Origin: Chaenocephalus aceratus
Taxonomy: Eukaryota; Chordata; Actinopteri; Perciformes; Channichthyidae
Reading direction: 5' to 3'
Assembly: GCA_023974075.1 (NCBI GenBank)
Contig: CM043801.1
Location: 18,160,281 to 18,224,280 of the forward strand
Length of the DNA: 64,000 nt
Positions within the stretch are counted from its first letter, which is position 1, and every line of letters starts with the position of its first letter. This document shows positions 1 to 11,250 of the stretch, one piece after another. The position numbers were made by a program, and so were the translations under genes. Below the pieces are notes generated by a model. It had not been told where the DNA came from and searched no databases. It was given only the letters and a program-made list of their open reading frames with translations.

Positions 1-781
1 AAGTATTAATCCTTTTAATATCCTTTGCAAATATCAAGGAGGCAGCCACTTTCATGATACGTTGTTTGGACCAGCAGAGTGCTTTTTGATTTCAAGATAA
101 TGCGCTTTGGACAAACACACTGCCTGACATCAGCATCCTGGGGAAAAGACAAAGTCTAATCAAATCGAATTAAATCAGGAGATAGAATCACAGAAAGATA
201 TACAGCGGAAAAAAAACTGACAGAAAACGGAGGAATGAAAAAAGATAGAAACAAAAGCAAGTACAAGTAGACGCTAGCAAGATGCCCTTTGTGTTCGCCC
301 GAAGGCTTAATGTCCTTAACGGCCAGCTGGTCTGTTTCATGCTTTAATAATTTTTGCACTATTGATCCATCTTTGCCATTGCACTGGGGAGTTTTGAGGC
401 TTAAAGACAGAGACAAGACAGGACCCCACATCTGAAAGAGCCTTCAGTTAATACTTTAAAACTCCTCTGGCTGTTTGTAGGTTACATGATTTGACAAACT
501 TGTCCTATATTATATACGGATCATCCCACATTTTATTCAATAACTGGATACCTGCTAAATGTTGCAACAAAGATGTGAGTGATTGAAAAGTTCAAATCCA
601 CACCCACACAAACAGCATGAAGCCACAGATCTGTACATCGCAATTATATTGATAAAGATTAATTGTTCTTCTGATGTTTTTTTTCTGAAATCTCACAACT
701 GCTCAGTGACAGTGACCCAGCACATGTGAAAACATAAAAACGAAGTGTTAAAATACATGCTCTAATTGTATTTGCACTTAC
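1..781 (-). other. clstn2 intron 12, partial
   Basis: Intron downstream of exon 12, running out of the left edge. I see no further calsyntenin exon, no mobile element and no RNA gene here. The next exon, which should start with a CFxE-like segment, must lie beyond position 1. Confidence 0.7.
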
Positions 782-931
782 TGTACTGTGGTGGTGATGT
801 GCAAGCCGTCGAAGGCCTGATGTAGGGAACTGGCGAGAGTTAATGTAGGAGACCTTGGTCATGGCTGTGTTGATGCTGTCCAGTTCCTCTCCCTCCACCA
901 CCAGCACGGACTGAGCGGGGTTAAAATGGAA
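782..931 (-). CDS. clstn2: clstn2 exon 12 with apparent 1-nt insertion
   Basis: A 150-nt exon following TGTCTTCAG, donor GTAAGTG. It opens in phase 0 with FHFNPAQSVLVVEGEELD, continues NTAMTKVSYINSRQFPT and SGLRRL, all matching calsyntenin-2 after the LNS domain. After RRL the frame as written gives AHHHHST, while the family has a short beta-strand (pattern RRL-hydrophobic-S/T-rich-Q-C). Omitting one of the two A at 803-804 gives a family-like end and an exon of 149 nt that would leave two bases for the next exon. I therefore see a likely +1 indel: a sequencing error, or a real frameshift. The next exon is outside the window, so the true phase cannot be checked here. Confidence 0.88.
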
Positions 932-1627
932 CTGAAGACACAAACAAACGCAAAGAGACGTTTCAGATCTCCAGATTCAGACAATGAGGTTAAGCTAACT
1001 TACATTGTGTGTGTCTTTTGAGGGAAAACATGTGCAACAATAGCTTTTACTAGACTCTGTTATTAGCTAAGTTATATCGAGTTACATCCTGTTCTGCTTA
1101 GAAGTGACACATGAGTTCTTCTGGTGGCTCGTGTTGGGTCTATATATCATTTCATTGTGGATTTTGATGAATAAACACTACCAATAAATTGATAATGGTA
1201 CATTTCTAACATCGGTCATTACAAATGACTTGAAAACTTGCTGTTATGGAAAGTGAAACATAGAACCAGATAAAACAAATACAGGAAATATGAAGATTCT
1301 CAATGTTCCTTTTTGTATTTTTCACCAAAAAGGATGTCCAATTAAAAAAACTTGTGTCTTGTATCTGTGAAATGAATGACATGAAAATATTGGAATCGCT
1401 GAAAAATGTAAGGCAGTACTTACAGTAAAACGTACTAAGTATTGTAATACTTTTTAGTGTGATTTAAAACACTTATTGAGGATTTTTGGAACAGCATGTT
1501 GAATCCCAATTTCTTTGGACAGGGAGAGAACTATTTTAAATCCTCGTTAAAACATTGACGATTTGAGCAGATTTGTGCCACATCGACATGACATTTTTAA
1601 GTGTTGAGTGGGTTTGTTTCCATGCAC
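932..1627 (-). other. clstn2 intron 11
   Basis: A short 696-nt intron between exons 11 and 12, bounded by GTGCAT and a TTTGTGTCTTCAG acceptor with a good pyrimidine tract. AT-rich, with no recognisable element. Confidence 0.85.
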
Positions 1628-1794
1628 CTTGATGTCCTTGGCGAGGCTTTCCAGGGAGTTAATATCAAGGCCTTCTTTGCAAGCCTGCAAACAGGAAATA
1701 ACCTTCTGGGTTTCGATGCGGCCCGGTCGGATTGTCAGACCTGACAGGCTGCCACGGAAATACTGGGTGAACCTCGGGGTCCCTACCTCACCCC
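1628..1794 (-). CDS. clstn2: clstn2 exon 11: end of the LNS domain
   Basis: A 167-nt exon after acceptor GCTCTAG. Two bases finish a Gly codon, 55 codons follow, and it ends in phase 0 at AAG before GTGCATGG. The peptide begins GGEVGTPRFTQYFRGSLS, then GLTIRPGRIETQKVISCLQ and ACKEGLDINSLESLAKDIK. The F-GSL--LTIRPG and VISCLQACKEGLDINSLESL segments are nearly invariant in calsyntenin-2 as I recall it, and strongly support the paralogue call. The donor (GTGCAT) is weak at +3 to +5, so this junction may depend on enhancers or be alternatively used. That is inference. Confidence 0.95.
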
Positions 1795-2139
1795 CTAGAG
1801 CGAGAGATAGAGGAGAGAAACACAATCGGGAGAATGGGAGAAGTGACATATGAGAGGGTAAAGGACAGAAGTGGAATAAAGGAGAGGAGAGGTGCGGCAA
1901 AAAGGTCAGTTTGATAGATAAAGATTGGGAATGTCACAATGTCGGCCAATTCCTACTCTCACATTTTCCTTGTTCCCTCCCCCCCTGCCATCTACTAACA
2001 TCTATCCTGTCCTCAGACACTTCAGTAACCCCCATCACAAAATCACACCAGTTCCCACCTCCACTGTCCCATAACATATATCAACATATATTATTGCCAG
2101 GCCGTCGGCTTTTCTTCAAGGATCAAGGCTTGTATTAGT

Positions 2140-2470
2140 CATACACACATAGCTACAGTGTAGTTATGACGATGAACATCTTAGGTCACAGGCTCCTCCA
2201 ACAGTGCAACACAATAAAACAGAAAAACAGAAAAAATAGTGCAAGTAAATATAAAGAGAAAAATTGTAAAATTGTGAAATAGTGCAATAAGAGTCACAAG
2301 TGATTGGAATATGATATATTAGATAAATAATTTCTAAGTTGCAGCCAGATGAATGTTATGGATGTTGTTTCAAAATTTCAGGTGTTTAATAGTCTTCTGG
2401 CCTGTGGGATGAAACTGTCCCTGTCTCCTGCCTGTCTTTGGACTTGTGCTCTCTAGCCTGACCTAACATC
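2140..2470. repeat. possible old interspersed repeat
   Basis: The stretch has a run of 'gtgcaa'-type short A-rich segments followed by a segment around 2385-2440 (cctgtgggatgaaactgtcc) that I recognise as common in fish genomes. I see no termini or coding sequence, so the class is unknown. Confidence 0.35.
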
Positions 2471-3205
2471 AACTTGAACTTTATATTTAACAGGCCTGGT
2501 TTCAGAGTGAAGCTTTTGGGTTCAAACCTGTTTTTACTGAGCCTTTGCAGGGTAACGGAGACAACAACATGCATTATGTAGTTTTCAAAGGAAACAGCAA
2601 GCATACTTTCCCAAAATAACATCTGTGAATCTCTCAGAAACAGCTTACATGACCCAAATGGATAGCAGGTTATGAAGTATTTAGAAGTTATTTTTCACAA
2701 AGTTGTAAGAAAAGAAGCATGCTGCTTACAGGTCTGAATACAGTCTAATACAATTATAAGACATTGTTTTTTCATGGTTTCCCACATTTCAAGTGAAATT
2801 CAAATCAACATATTTAAGGGTGTTTTATTTTTATTTAAATGGAGGTTATTAAGCTTGAACCTGTAAATTCTAATTAAAAATGAAAATAAATGCTCATGAT
2901 TACATCTCTGGATTTAGTTTTCTACACCAACATTTTATCCTTTAGTGAGAGCTTTTGGCAAACAATGTTGAATTAAGAGAAGAAGCTACTTAAGAACAGG
3001 TGGCAATATTTGTTGATATATTTAACACCTGACAATAAAGCAGATACTTTGACACGTTCTGTCAGGTTGATGTATTGACTCAGTAGTACCAGTTTGACGG
3101 ATGTAACGAGTGCTTGACCTTTTCTGCAACTGCAGCAAGGAGTGAGAGAAATAAATCCTTCATGCTAAATATATGGAACCGTAATGGAAGGCACACATTG
3201 GCACT

Positions 3206-3240
3206 GAGTGTGTGTGTGTGTGTGCGCGTGTGTGCGTGTT
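3206..3240. repeat. imperfect (TG)n microsatellite
   Basis: TG dinucleotides with CG substitutions. Reads as CA on the clstn2 sense strand. Confidence 0.9.
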
Positions 3241-3398
3241 GCAGTCTGTGGGGGTCAGCACCATCACAAATTCAGTTGAACCATGACATCTTAAGAGAGC
3301 ACTTTTTTTATTCAGAGTAAAATGGCCGTCTCTGCCCTGCAGTGCAATTTCACCACTTCTGATGAAGTGTGTAATTTCCACTAAATCATAAAGGTTCG

Positions 3399-4442
3399 CA
3401 GTGGTTCTCAACTTGTGGGTCGCACAAAATATTCAAAAATAAATTGAAATTTTTTTTTTTTGCTGTACATACACAAGGGGAGTTAGTCGGGACCGGGATT
3501 ATAGGATTTGTAGTCTTTCTAGTTGCGTATTTTTCATAGTCTTATATTTCAACAGTTTTACAACAAACTGTGACTTTTTTGACATGAAAATTATTATTTA
3601 AGATTGACAAACATCATATGTGTAATTTCGTGGCACAATTCAAACGGGATCAAAAGATAATCTTTCTCTCTCCATTGACTTCAAACTTTTTCCGAAATAA
3701 GGTCCCATGAGTCCCACCGGAAGGGGAGGGACTTCGCCTCTCTATAGGCGTTGGACTGGAAGTACCGGAGACCATAAACGTTTTTTGAAAACTTCTGTCA
3801 TGTGGTGATCATCTTCTCAATAAAACATCTTTGCTGATGTTTTTTCGAGTCTTCTGGCCAATCAGAATCCAGATTGTTGCCGGAAGTCCCCACGGAGAAT
3901 AACTTTGCGGTAGAACTATTCTTTATACATCCATGGGTACAACTTCAGAAAATGAACACATAATGAGATATGACCCCCGGTTTGATGATTGACAGGTCAC
4001 AGAACAATGGGGGCTATCTACCCTTACCCACGATTTAAAGTAATTCACACAGACTATCTCTTCTTTGTTCTTCTCTTTTTGAGGAGCAGTAAGTTCAACT
4101 TCAGAACAAAGTGAAAAACAAACAATGGCATAAAATATTATTAATATGTCGGGTTATTGTCTTAGAGAATCCCCCCAGATCCCCCTCTTGGGTTGGGTTT
4201 TCAGCATGTGTGCCTTTTTATGTTATGCAGTTCACCTTTGATTCCATCATCTCATTAAACCTTTTTACTTTAGTTCTGTGAAGGGATATATGCACTCACT
4301 GTACTTCAGTTTAATTGATAATGTATGCTGAAAAGCGTATTACAGCACCATTTTTTGTTGAATAGATTTGAGTGGTTCAAAATTTCGGGTCACGATTTAT
4401 TGACAAAGTGGCTCCCGAGGCCTGATCAGTTGAGAACCACTG
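3399..4442. mobile_element. non-autonomous hAT-like DNA element
   Basis: The ends are inverted repeats: CAGTGGTTCTCAACT at 3399-3413 and AGTTGAGAACCACTG at 4428-4442. CAGTGGTTCTCAA is a classic hAT (Charlie-type) terminus. The 1.04-kb interior has no transposase frame. The 8-bp flanks (aaggttcg and gtgtgtct) do not match, so a target duplication is not supported; either it has decayed or the insertion has been rearranged. Confidence 0.7.
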
Positions 4443-6837
4443 GTGTGTCTTTTAGGTCAGCTGTTGCTTTAACATTTTGACTAAGTCTAGGCCTGGGAAT
4501 GATGTTCCAGTCAGGCCAAGTCTCCAACATGTGCATTTCACCAGAATAAAATGCATCCCAGCTGACATTTTGTATTACTGTTCTGTATACATCTAATATT
4601 TCTAATGGCCTCTTTCAAAACTACACATTTGACATGTTCCTTGACTGTATTGCTGCACACCTTTTGAATTTACTGTATAATTAGGGACATACTGTATTTC
4701 TATCTCGATACAACAATATTCAAAAGGTCAATTTAAATGAATAGCAAAAGCAATACACCTTTTCAGATGTTACTTTAAACCTTAGATAAAACTCTGTTAA
4801 AATGTTATTAAAATATGAAGTGTAATTACAATTTGTTGGGAAATTGTTTTCATACAACTCAGCATACAGTAGCACATTTTTTTTATATTATTAATTATGT
4901 TAAGTGCTGGAAATCTTTATAAGAATCTAAGTCAACCCTGTTGCTTTTCAAAAATGTATTTAACTATTAACTATATTATTCTCTTTCATTCGTATTTGCC
5001 ATATACGCCTCTGCTGCGCCGCACAGCACACATTTCCGGGAGGTTGAAATAAAATAGGAAAAATATTAATTAAATTGTTTTATCTTAATAGTTTAGACAT
5101 TTGAGGCTTGTTTTTGAGTTAATTAAATACCTGCAGCGATCCCCCTGCAGTAGAAACGATAAGCCTCCAATTTAAGAGAGATGCTGTGTGCGTTTACGCT
5201 CAAGGCAAAGATTCACCAGTTATTTCAATCTTTAGTCCCCATGTATTTTAATTAATTCGTTTATTTCTCATGAAACAAGTGTCATTGCATCCTGTTACAG
5301 TGCAACTGTGTCAATGCAATGACTACACTCTAATAAATGAGTTTTTAACGGACATCACTCAAATGTGCTTCAGTTTAGGATTGTTTTTGCAATGAGGCTA
5401 ATAAAAGGGCCAATTTTACACTAAGTGTCTGTATGTTTACTATTTTAAATATGTTCAAATTAGAAACCAGAGGCTTTTTTCTTGGCAAAGCAGGTGGGGG
5501 GTGCATTTCAGCCCTTGCACTTGCTTTGAGATTCACACGGTTCCTGTTGTTTAATTTGGACAGTTTTAGCAGCCCCTCAAAGCCACACAATCCTTTTGTA
5601 AATTGGCCCCTCTATATAAACCCCTTACTGTCATACTGATGTTGTTCAGGGCCTGAAAGTTGATTAAATAATTTAGTTTGTTGTCTGAAATTACTAACCC
5701 ACTTAATTTAACACAGCCTGGATGTTCTCCTCCTCTCCTGAACTACTCTGTGCAGCGGGGCTCAGGGGAACGAGAGGCAGTAACAGCAGATAGTACTGAG
5801 AACAGCAGCTACAGTAGCAGCCAGCATGGGGCTGGAGGCATCTACTCTCTCCGCTCTGTCAATGTGAATCATACAGGGGTGTTTCAACATGTCGGCTGAG
5901 AGAGAAGATCCTGTTACAGAAACGTCAAACAAGTGCCTTCAGCATGCTAGGCAGCAGGAGACTTCTGCTGCAAATTCCACTAACAGTGGGATAATGCTGT
6001 TCTTCTCATACAATCTGCATCAAACAGCATCACATATAATACAATGAGTTTACACTATTATGTAAACTACTATGTTAACATTTGAAAAGTCTAGTAACTT
6101 GTCTCCGACACAGATTATTGATATGTTGGTTGCATTAAGATCTTTCGTCACCTTTTAATCAGAGCAACAGCCCACTGTGTCATATCATGTCTATCTTCTG
6201 GAGCTCTGAGGGCGGTCACTGGTGATGATGCATTTTAGGATGCAGTTCATGTTCTCCAAGAACAGTTAGGAGTCAAATGATTTGCAATAACCATGTAAAC
6301 AACATTACAGCATCTGGTATGCTTTAAAACAGCAGGATATTCACTACCCTACCGCTCAGAATCACAGACAAGCTGGTTCGGGGCGCAAAGTTAGACAGAA
6401 CTTATCCTGTATTTTCCCCCAACCTCAGTATAAAATCAGCCGAGGAACTTTTTGACAGTTTGCATTTGTTCTGTATATGTATGCAGGGTCAAGCCTAAAA
6501 ACAAAGGTGTTACAGAGCTATAAGATTTCCTTCTGGTATTTAATTTTCCTTTCACTAAACATCACATTTGAAATAGTTTAGCCATTTAAGCTTTCTTGCT
6601 ATTTTACCCTCATGGAGAATATTTCTAATCTAGACCACAACCAAATTAAATTAACATATTATATACATATAATAAGTGTATTGCTGGGATTAGTAGGTAA
6701 TTTACAGCTAAAATGCGATGGTAGCCTTTTCTTATATTGCTTTATTATAGTACACATTTAAGATGATGTGGCAACTGTCGTAAATTAATTAAGTTTCCTA
6801 GAGCAATTCTATACTTTATTTGTCACAAGACAATGAC

Positions 6838-6932
6838 TATGTTTACATGCACAGTAATATATTCTGAATATGACAATATTCTGTATTGACGGCCTTCTTT
6901 CAGCCTTGTTTCTTTTGTGCATGTAAACAGTC
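6838..6932. mobile_element. short palindromic MITE-like element
   Basis: About 95 bp flanked by the inverted pair ATGTTTACATGCACA (left) and TGTGCATGTAAACA (right). The pair ATGTTTACATGCAC...GTGCATGTAAAC recurs in fish genomes. There is no coding capacity and the superfamily is unassigned. Confidence 0.55.
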
Positions 6933-7215
6933 ACTGATATTATTCTTCTTTCCATCTGAAACAAGAGATGCTGTTGGTCGAACTGTTGTTGGACAGTGAG
7001 GCTATATTAAGGTCTCTACATGTTCTATGATCCAGACCATGATTTGGAAATACCAGAAGCCTAGCTGTGCTGCGTATAGATACATCCATGGCCCTGTCTG
7101 CGGTGCTGAAGTATCAGATGGATTTGTAATTGCATTTTTGTCTCTCAGTCCTAACTCTCTGTCGGTTTAGATCTATACAATTCTCCTATCTATTTACTAT
7201 AAACACTCACTTCTA

Positions 7216-7229
7216 TACTATATGTAGCC
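7216..7229. repeat. target site duplication, left copy
   Basis: TACTATATGTAGCC, identical to 7922-7935 on the other side of the LINE insertion. Confidence 0.85.
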
Positions 7230-7921
7230 ATCCATCCATCCATCTTCTCCCGCTTATCCGTGGTCGGGTCGCGGGGGTAGCAGTTCCAGCAGAGAGCCCC
7301 AAACTTTCTTTTCCCTGGCGACATCAACCAGCTCTGACTGGGGGATCCCAAGGCGCTCCCAGGCCAGCGAAGAGATATAATCCCTCCACCTGGTCCTAGG
7401 TCTACCCCTTGGTCTCTTCCCAGCTGGACGTGCCTGGAACACCTCCCTAGGGAGGCGCCCAGGTGGCATCCTAACTAGGTGCCCGAACCACCTCAACTGG
7501 CTTCTTTCGACGCGAAGGAGGAGCGGCTCAACTCCGAGCGGCTCAACTCCGAGTCCCTCCCTGATGACCGAACTTCTCACCTTATCCTAAGGGAGACACC
7601 AGCCACCCGCGGAGGAAACCCATCTCGGCCGCTTGTATCCGCGATCTCGTTCTTTCGGTCATGACCCATCCTTCATGACCATAGGTGAGGGTAGGAACGA
7701 AAATGGCCCGGTAGACAGAGAGCTTTGCCTTCCGGCTCAGCTCCCTTTTCGTCACAGCGGTGCGGTAAAGCGACTGCAATACCGCTCCCGCTGCTCCGAT
7801 TCTCCGGCCCATCTCACGCTCCATTGATCCCTCACTCGAGAACAAGACCCCGAGATACTTGAACTCCTTCACTTGGGGTAAGGACTCATTCCCTACTTGG
7901 AGTGAAAAGGGATATATAGGC
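7230..7921 (-). mobile_element. 5'-truncated Rex3-like (RTE clade) LINE
   Basis: A minus-strand insertion of about 690 bp with perfect 14-bp target duplications on both sides. It encodes the C-terminal end of a reverse transcriptase: FKYLGVLFSSEGSMEREM, then TVTYGHE/WVMTERTRSRIQAAEM-type text (here TLTYGHEGWVMTERT), then LRWFGHLVRMPPGRLPREV and a stop after LLPPRPDHG. The frame is broken near 7580, and a 15-bp unit is duplicated near 7525-7555, giving a repeated GVEPL. The 3' end runs into (GATG)n (plus-strand ATCC repeats at 7229-7243), the tail described for Rex3. It inserted antisense relative to nothing but sense to clstn2, since both are on the minus strand. Confidence 0.85.
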
Positions 7922-7935
7922 TACTATATGTAGCC
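7922..7935. repeat. target site duplication, right copy
   Basis: TACTATATGTAGCC, matching 7216-7229. Confidence 0.85.
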
Positions 7936-10516
7936 TATATATCTATATCTATATATCGTCTATGCTGCTGGATGTATCAAGTTCCCTCCGGGACAAAGAT
8001 ATTTGAGGGGAGACATGACTCCAGTTATAGTTAAGGTGTCCTGGAACAATGTGGTGCTCCCATTAGGCCTTACCGCCAGTTAAAAATGAACAAATCTGAT
8101 GTCAAACTTGCAAAACGTAAATTAACTAAAGATGATTCAAAAGAGTTTTGGTTTTATTTGAAAAAGAAAATACCTTGTTGTCCATCAGCCACCGTGAGAG
8201 TGGCAAAACTACAAACAGCATGAACAACCCATCTGCACTATTACAGGCTTTATAATTCAGATTCTTTTATGCCAATGCCCTTTTTTAACAGAGGCATGGT
8301 AAGTACTATGTTTAAGTGACGACAGTAGGTGTAAGTGGGGAACATTTTCCATCACCTCGTTTTCTTTCCATATGAAGAAATATTCATCATTATTCTGCCC
8401 CTTAAGTCTCTTTCTTCATCTCCCTGACAAATGCATGTTGAAAGGTTTTTGACAAGACCATTTCTTTTTGATTCACAACAAAACTGAACTTTCGGATTGC
8501 CTGTGTGTCGATTTGCAGACAGTATGAGTTTGATAAATTCATAAAAAAAAGGAACAAAAAACACAGAGGAGGAAAAAGACACAACTCAATGCATTGCAGA
8601 TCTTTCATATACGTTTACATATGTGAGCATTAACACATATGATCTTTTGTAAATAAGCACTCCAGGCTAATTTATATTGAATAGCTTGTTAAGACTTGCT
8701 TCAGAATTTTGCTCATTTTCACTCGGTGTAAAGGAAAAACATTTTTGTTATATATTTATATAATTTAAAGGATTGATATTTCAAGACTATAAAATGGCTA
8801 TAACTTGTTGTTAACCGCTGAACTAAATAACAAAAAATAACTGCTGTATTTCTTTAAGCTCCTTGACTATTCTATTCTGCTTGCAAGCTGAATGCAACAG
8901 AGCCTTATTAAAATCAATATTATCCCTATGCTTCTCCAGCTTTGACGAGTCAAAACCGTAAAGGTCAACAGGATTACAATCATTGTAAAAACTAATTATT
9001 ATAGCGCTTGTAGATTAGATTATGTATCTTGACTTTTCTCATTTCACTGTGTGCTAAAACTAAAATAGTAGCACATGTCCTTATACTCTAGCGGCAACTA
9101 ATATTAAACGTACTGATAACATGCTGTTTGTTGACATTTAATTATCAACATCAAACTACCCCAGCCTGTAAATGCCTGCTCTGCACTTCCTTGGCAACAT
9201 ATTTAAATACTGTAGTGTGATGTTGCTGTGAAATTACACACCCACTTCCTACAACAAATGAAATAAGATGGCAAACAGATTTTCTTTTCCTAAAAAATAA
9301 ACCCCCAACAAAACCATTAGCTTGTTAACCTTGTATGTTGACACACGTCTTCTATTTTGCTTTCGGGCCAGTGAAAACACAGCCTTTCATGCCACACGTC
9401 TCATCATTATGTTGTTGATTGTGGGGAAAAGAGGATGGAGAAATGAGAGAAAGGCAATCTTGCTCGCTAATGGCTTGCAAAGTTATCAGTTGCGGCTTAG
9501 TGAAGCTTAAAGCGGCTTCATTGGGTTGTAATAGCTGGCAAAGTTGTCCTCCATTCACTCAAGCTAATCCTTCCTTCAGGGCTTTCTCTCACAATCAGAG
9601 ATTCATGGAAAGAGGCAGAAAGAGAGGCCTGTACGAAGCAAGGAGGAAAATGATGATGACAAAAAGGAAATTGCAATCAGGCACAGGATGAAAAGAAATT
9701 TAGATGGCAAAAAGTGCCATCAGGATCCAAGCATTGGGTGATACTGTTGAGTGTTATGAGCGCGATTTAGGCAAGCTGCAGAACGGATCACACCGTACCG
9801 TCTCCTTCTGCCCTCCTGGAAAGACCTTTTATATCATTATTCAAGTCGTAAACATGGCAGCAGGGTAGCTCTTATTCATTCAAATGTGATCACTGCTCGC
9901 TCTCGTTCCCTGCCGCTGGAACTGCCCCGCAGAATTTCCCGTTTAATACCCACTCGGATCGTGCCTCTCCATTTCAAAGAAGAAATACTTGCAGCCCTGG
10001 GGCATAAATCTTAATCTCTTTATTTATCTTAACACAAAGTCTCCTGCTTCTTCTCTGTCTGTTTGTATTTCAAATGAAATGTTCAATGTCTTTGGCTTCT
10101 GTGCCATTTTCCATGCAGTCTTTCAATGTCCTGCCATATGTTGCCATTCTTTGCTGGCTGTTTGGCTAGGCAAAAGAAAATGTAATTATATTTGATAACA
10201 CTGTGCATTAATTGCATGATCTCTTCCCAGTCCTGTCTACTTAGGTCTAAGTAGAGTATTTTTTCGTTTGTGGTAAAAGGTATATCGTTAAATGACCCTT
10301 TAATGGAAAAACAGACCTATCAACCTATTAATTAATGTAATGTGAAGGAAACACATATCAAAGCCACCAGCTGTAAAGGCTGTTACATAAAGAGCAACTA
10401 TACCTGTACACCATCCAAACAACATCATTTAATATCAGAGTCACATTCCTGACTGATTTTCAGTTTCAATGCCATGGACAATTTCTGCATTGCTTTAAAG
10501 CTACTCTTTATCTCAG

Positions 10517-10702
<186 letters not shown>

Positions 10703-10704
10703 AC

Positions 10705-10867
10705 CTTGCCAGCAGGCGCCCACAGTCAGCTGCGTATCAATCTGTGCTGTTTGGATGGGCCAGTCATCCGTCACCAGATAGGGTTCATAGGTAACACCGT
10801 CCACAAACAGTGTGACTGCAGGGAACTCCACGTTGATCACATAATAGTGCCATTCCTTGTCACAGAT
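10705..10867 (-). CDS. clstn2: clstn2 exon 10: LNS domain, third part
   Basis: A 163-nt exon between TTTACAG and donor GTCAGTGTG. It starts in phase 0 and ends with one base of a Gly codon. The peptide reads ICDKEWHYYVINVEFPAV, TLFVDGVTYEPYLVTDDW and ends QLTVGACWQ. CDKEWH-YV-NVEFP-VTL--DG and GACWQ are conserved in all calsyntenins and form the core strands of the LNS fold. As with exon 9, the donor is followed immediately by a very long TG tract on the sense strand: about 91 units occupy 10519-10700 from the fifth intron base onward. The intron upstream (10868-24551, 13.7 kb) is the largest complete one in view. Confidence 0.95.
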
Positions 10868-11139
10868 CTGTAAACGAGAGAGAGGTTAGGGTGTTACTAT
10901 GCGACAGTGCATGTCCACTTCATGCTTTCAAAAAGGAAACATTTGTGGTTATTCATAGTACACAAAATTAGGGCAGCTTTAAAAATACATTACTCTGGCA
11001 ACTACATCTCTTTCCGGGGTCTTATTTAGGTTAGGAGCCTTTTTCCATGGAGGATTATGTTTATAGAGATGCAGATGAGGATGTTTACTCCGAGCTTGCA
11101 GATGAGACCGGAGGCACATCCTTGAACGCTCCTCGGCTT

Positions 11140-11250
11140 TCTAGCTTCAATGAGAGAGAGGCACAAATTCCCCTTCACTGAATCATTTGCTCCCTGTCGT
11201 TAGATTGCTAATGAGGTTTTCCCTCTAATGAGCTGTTCATTAAACACACG
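11140..11250. other. candidate conserved noncoding element
   Basis: Around 11190-11250 several ATTA/TAAT homeodomain-type cores occur (gctaatgagg, ctaatgagctg, cattaa) in otherwise balanced, non-repetitive sequence. This is composition only; conservation was not tested. Confidence 0.25.
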
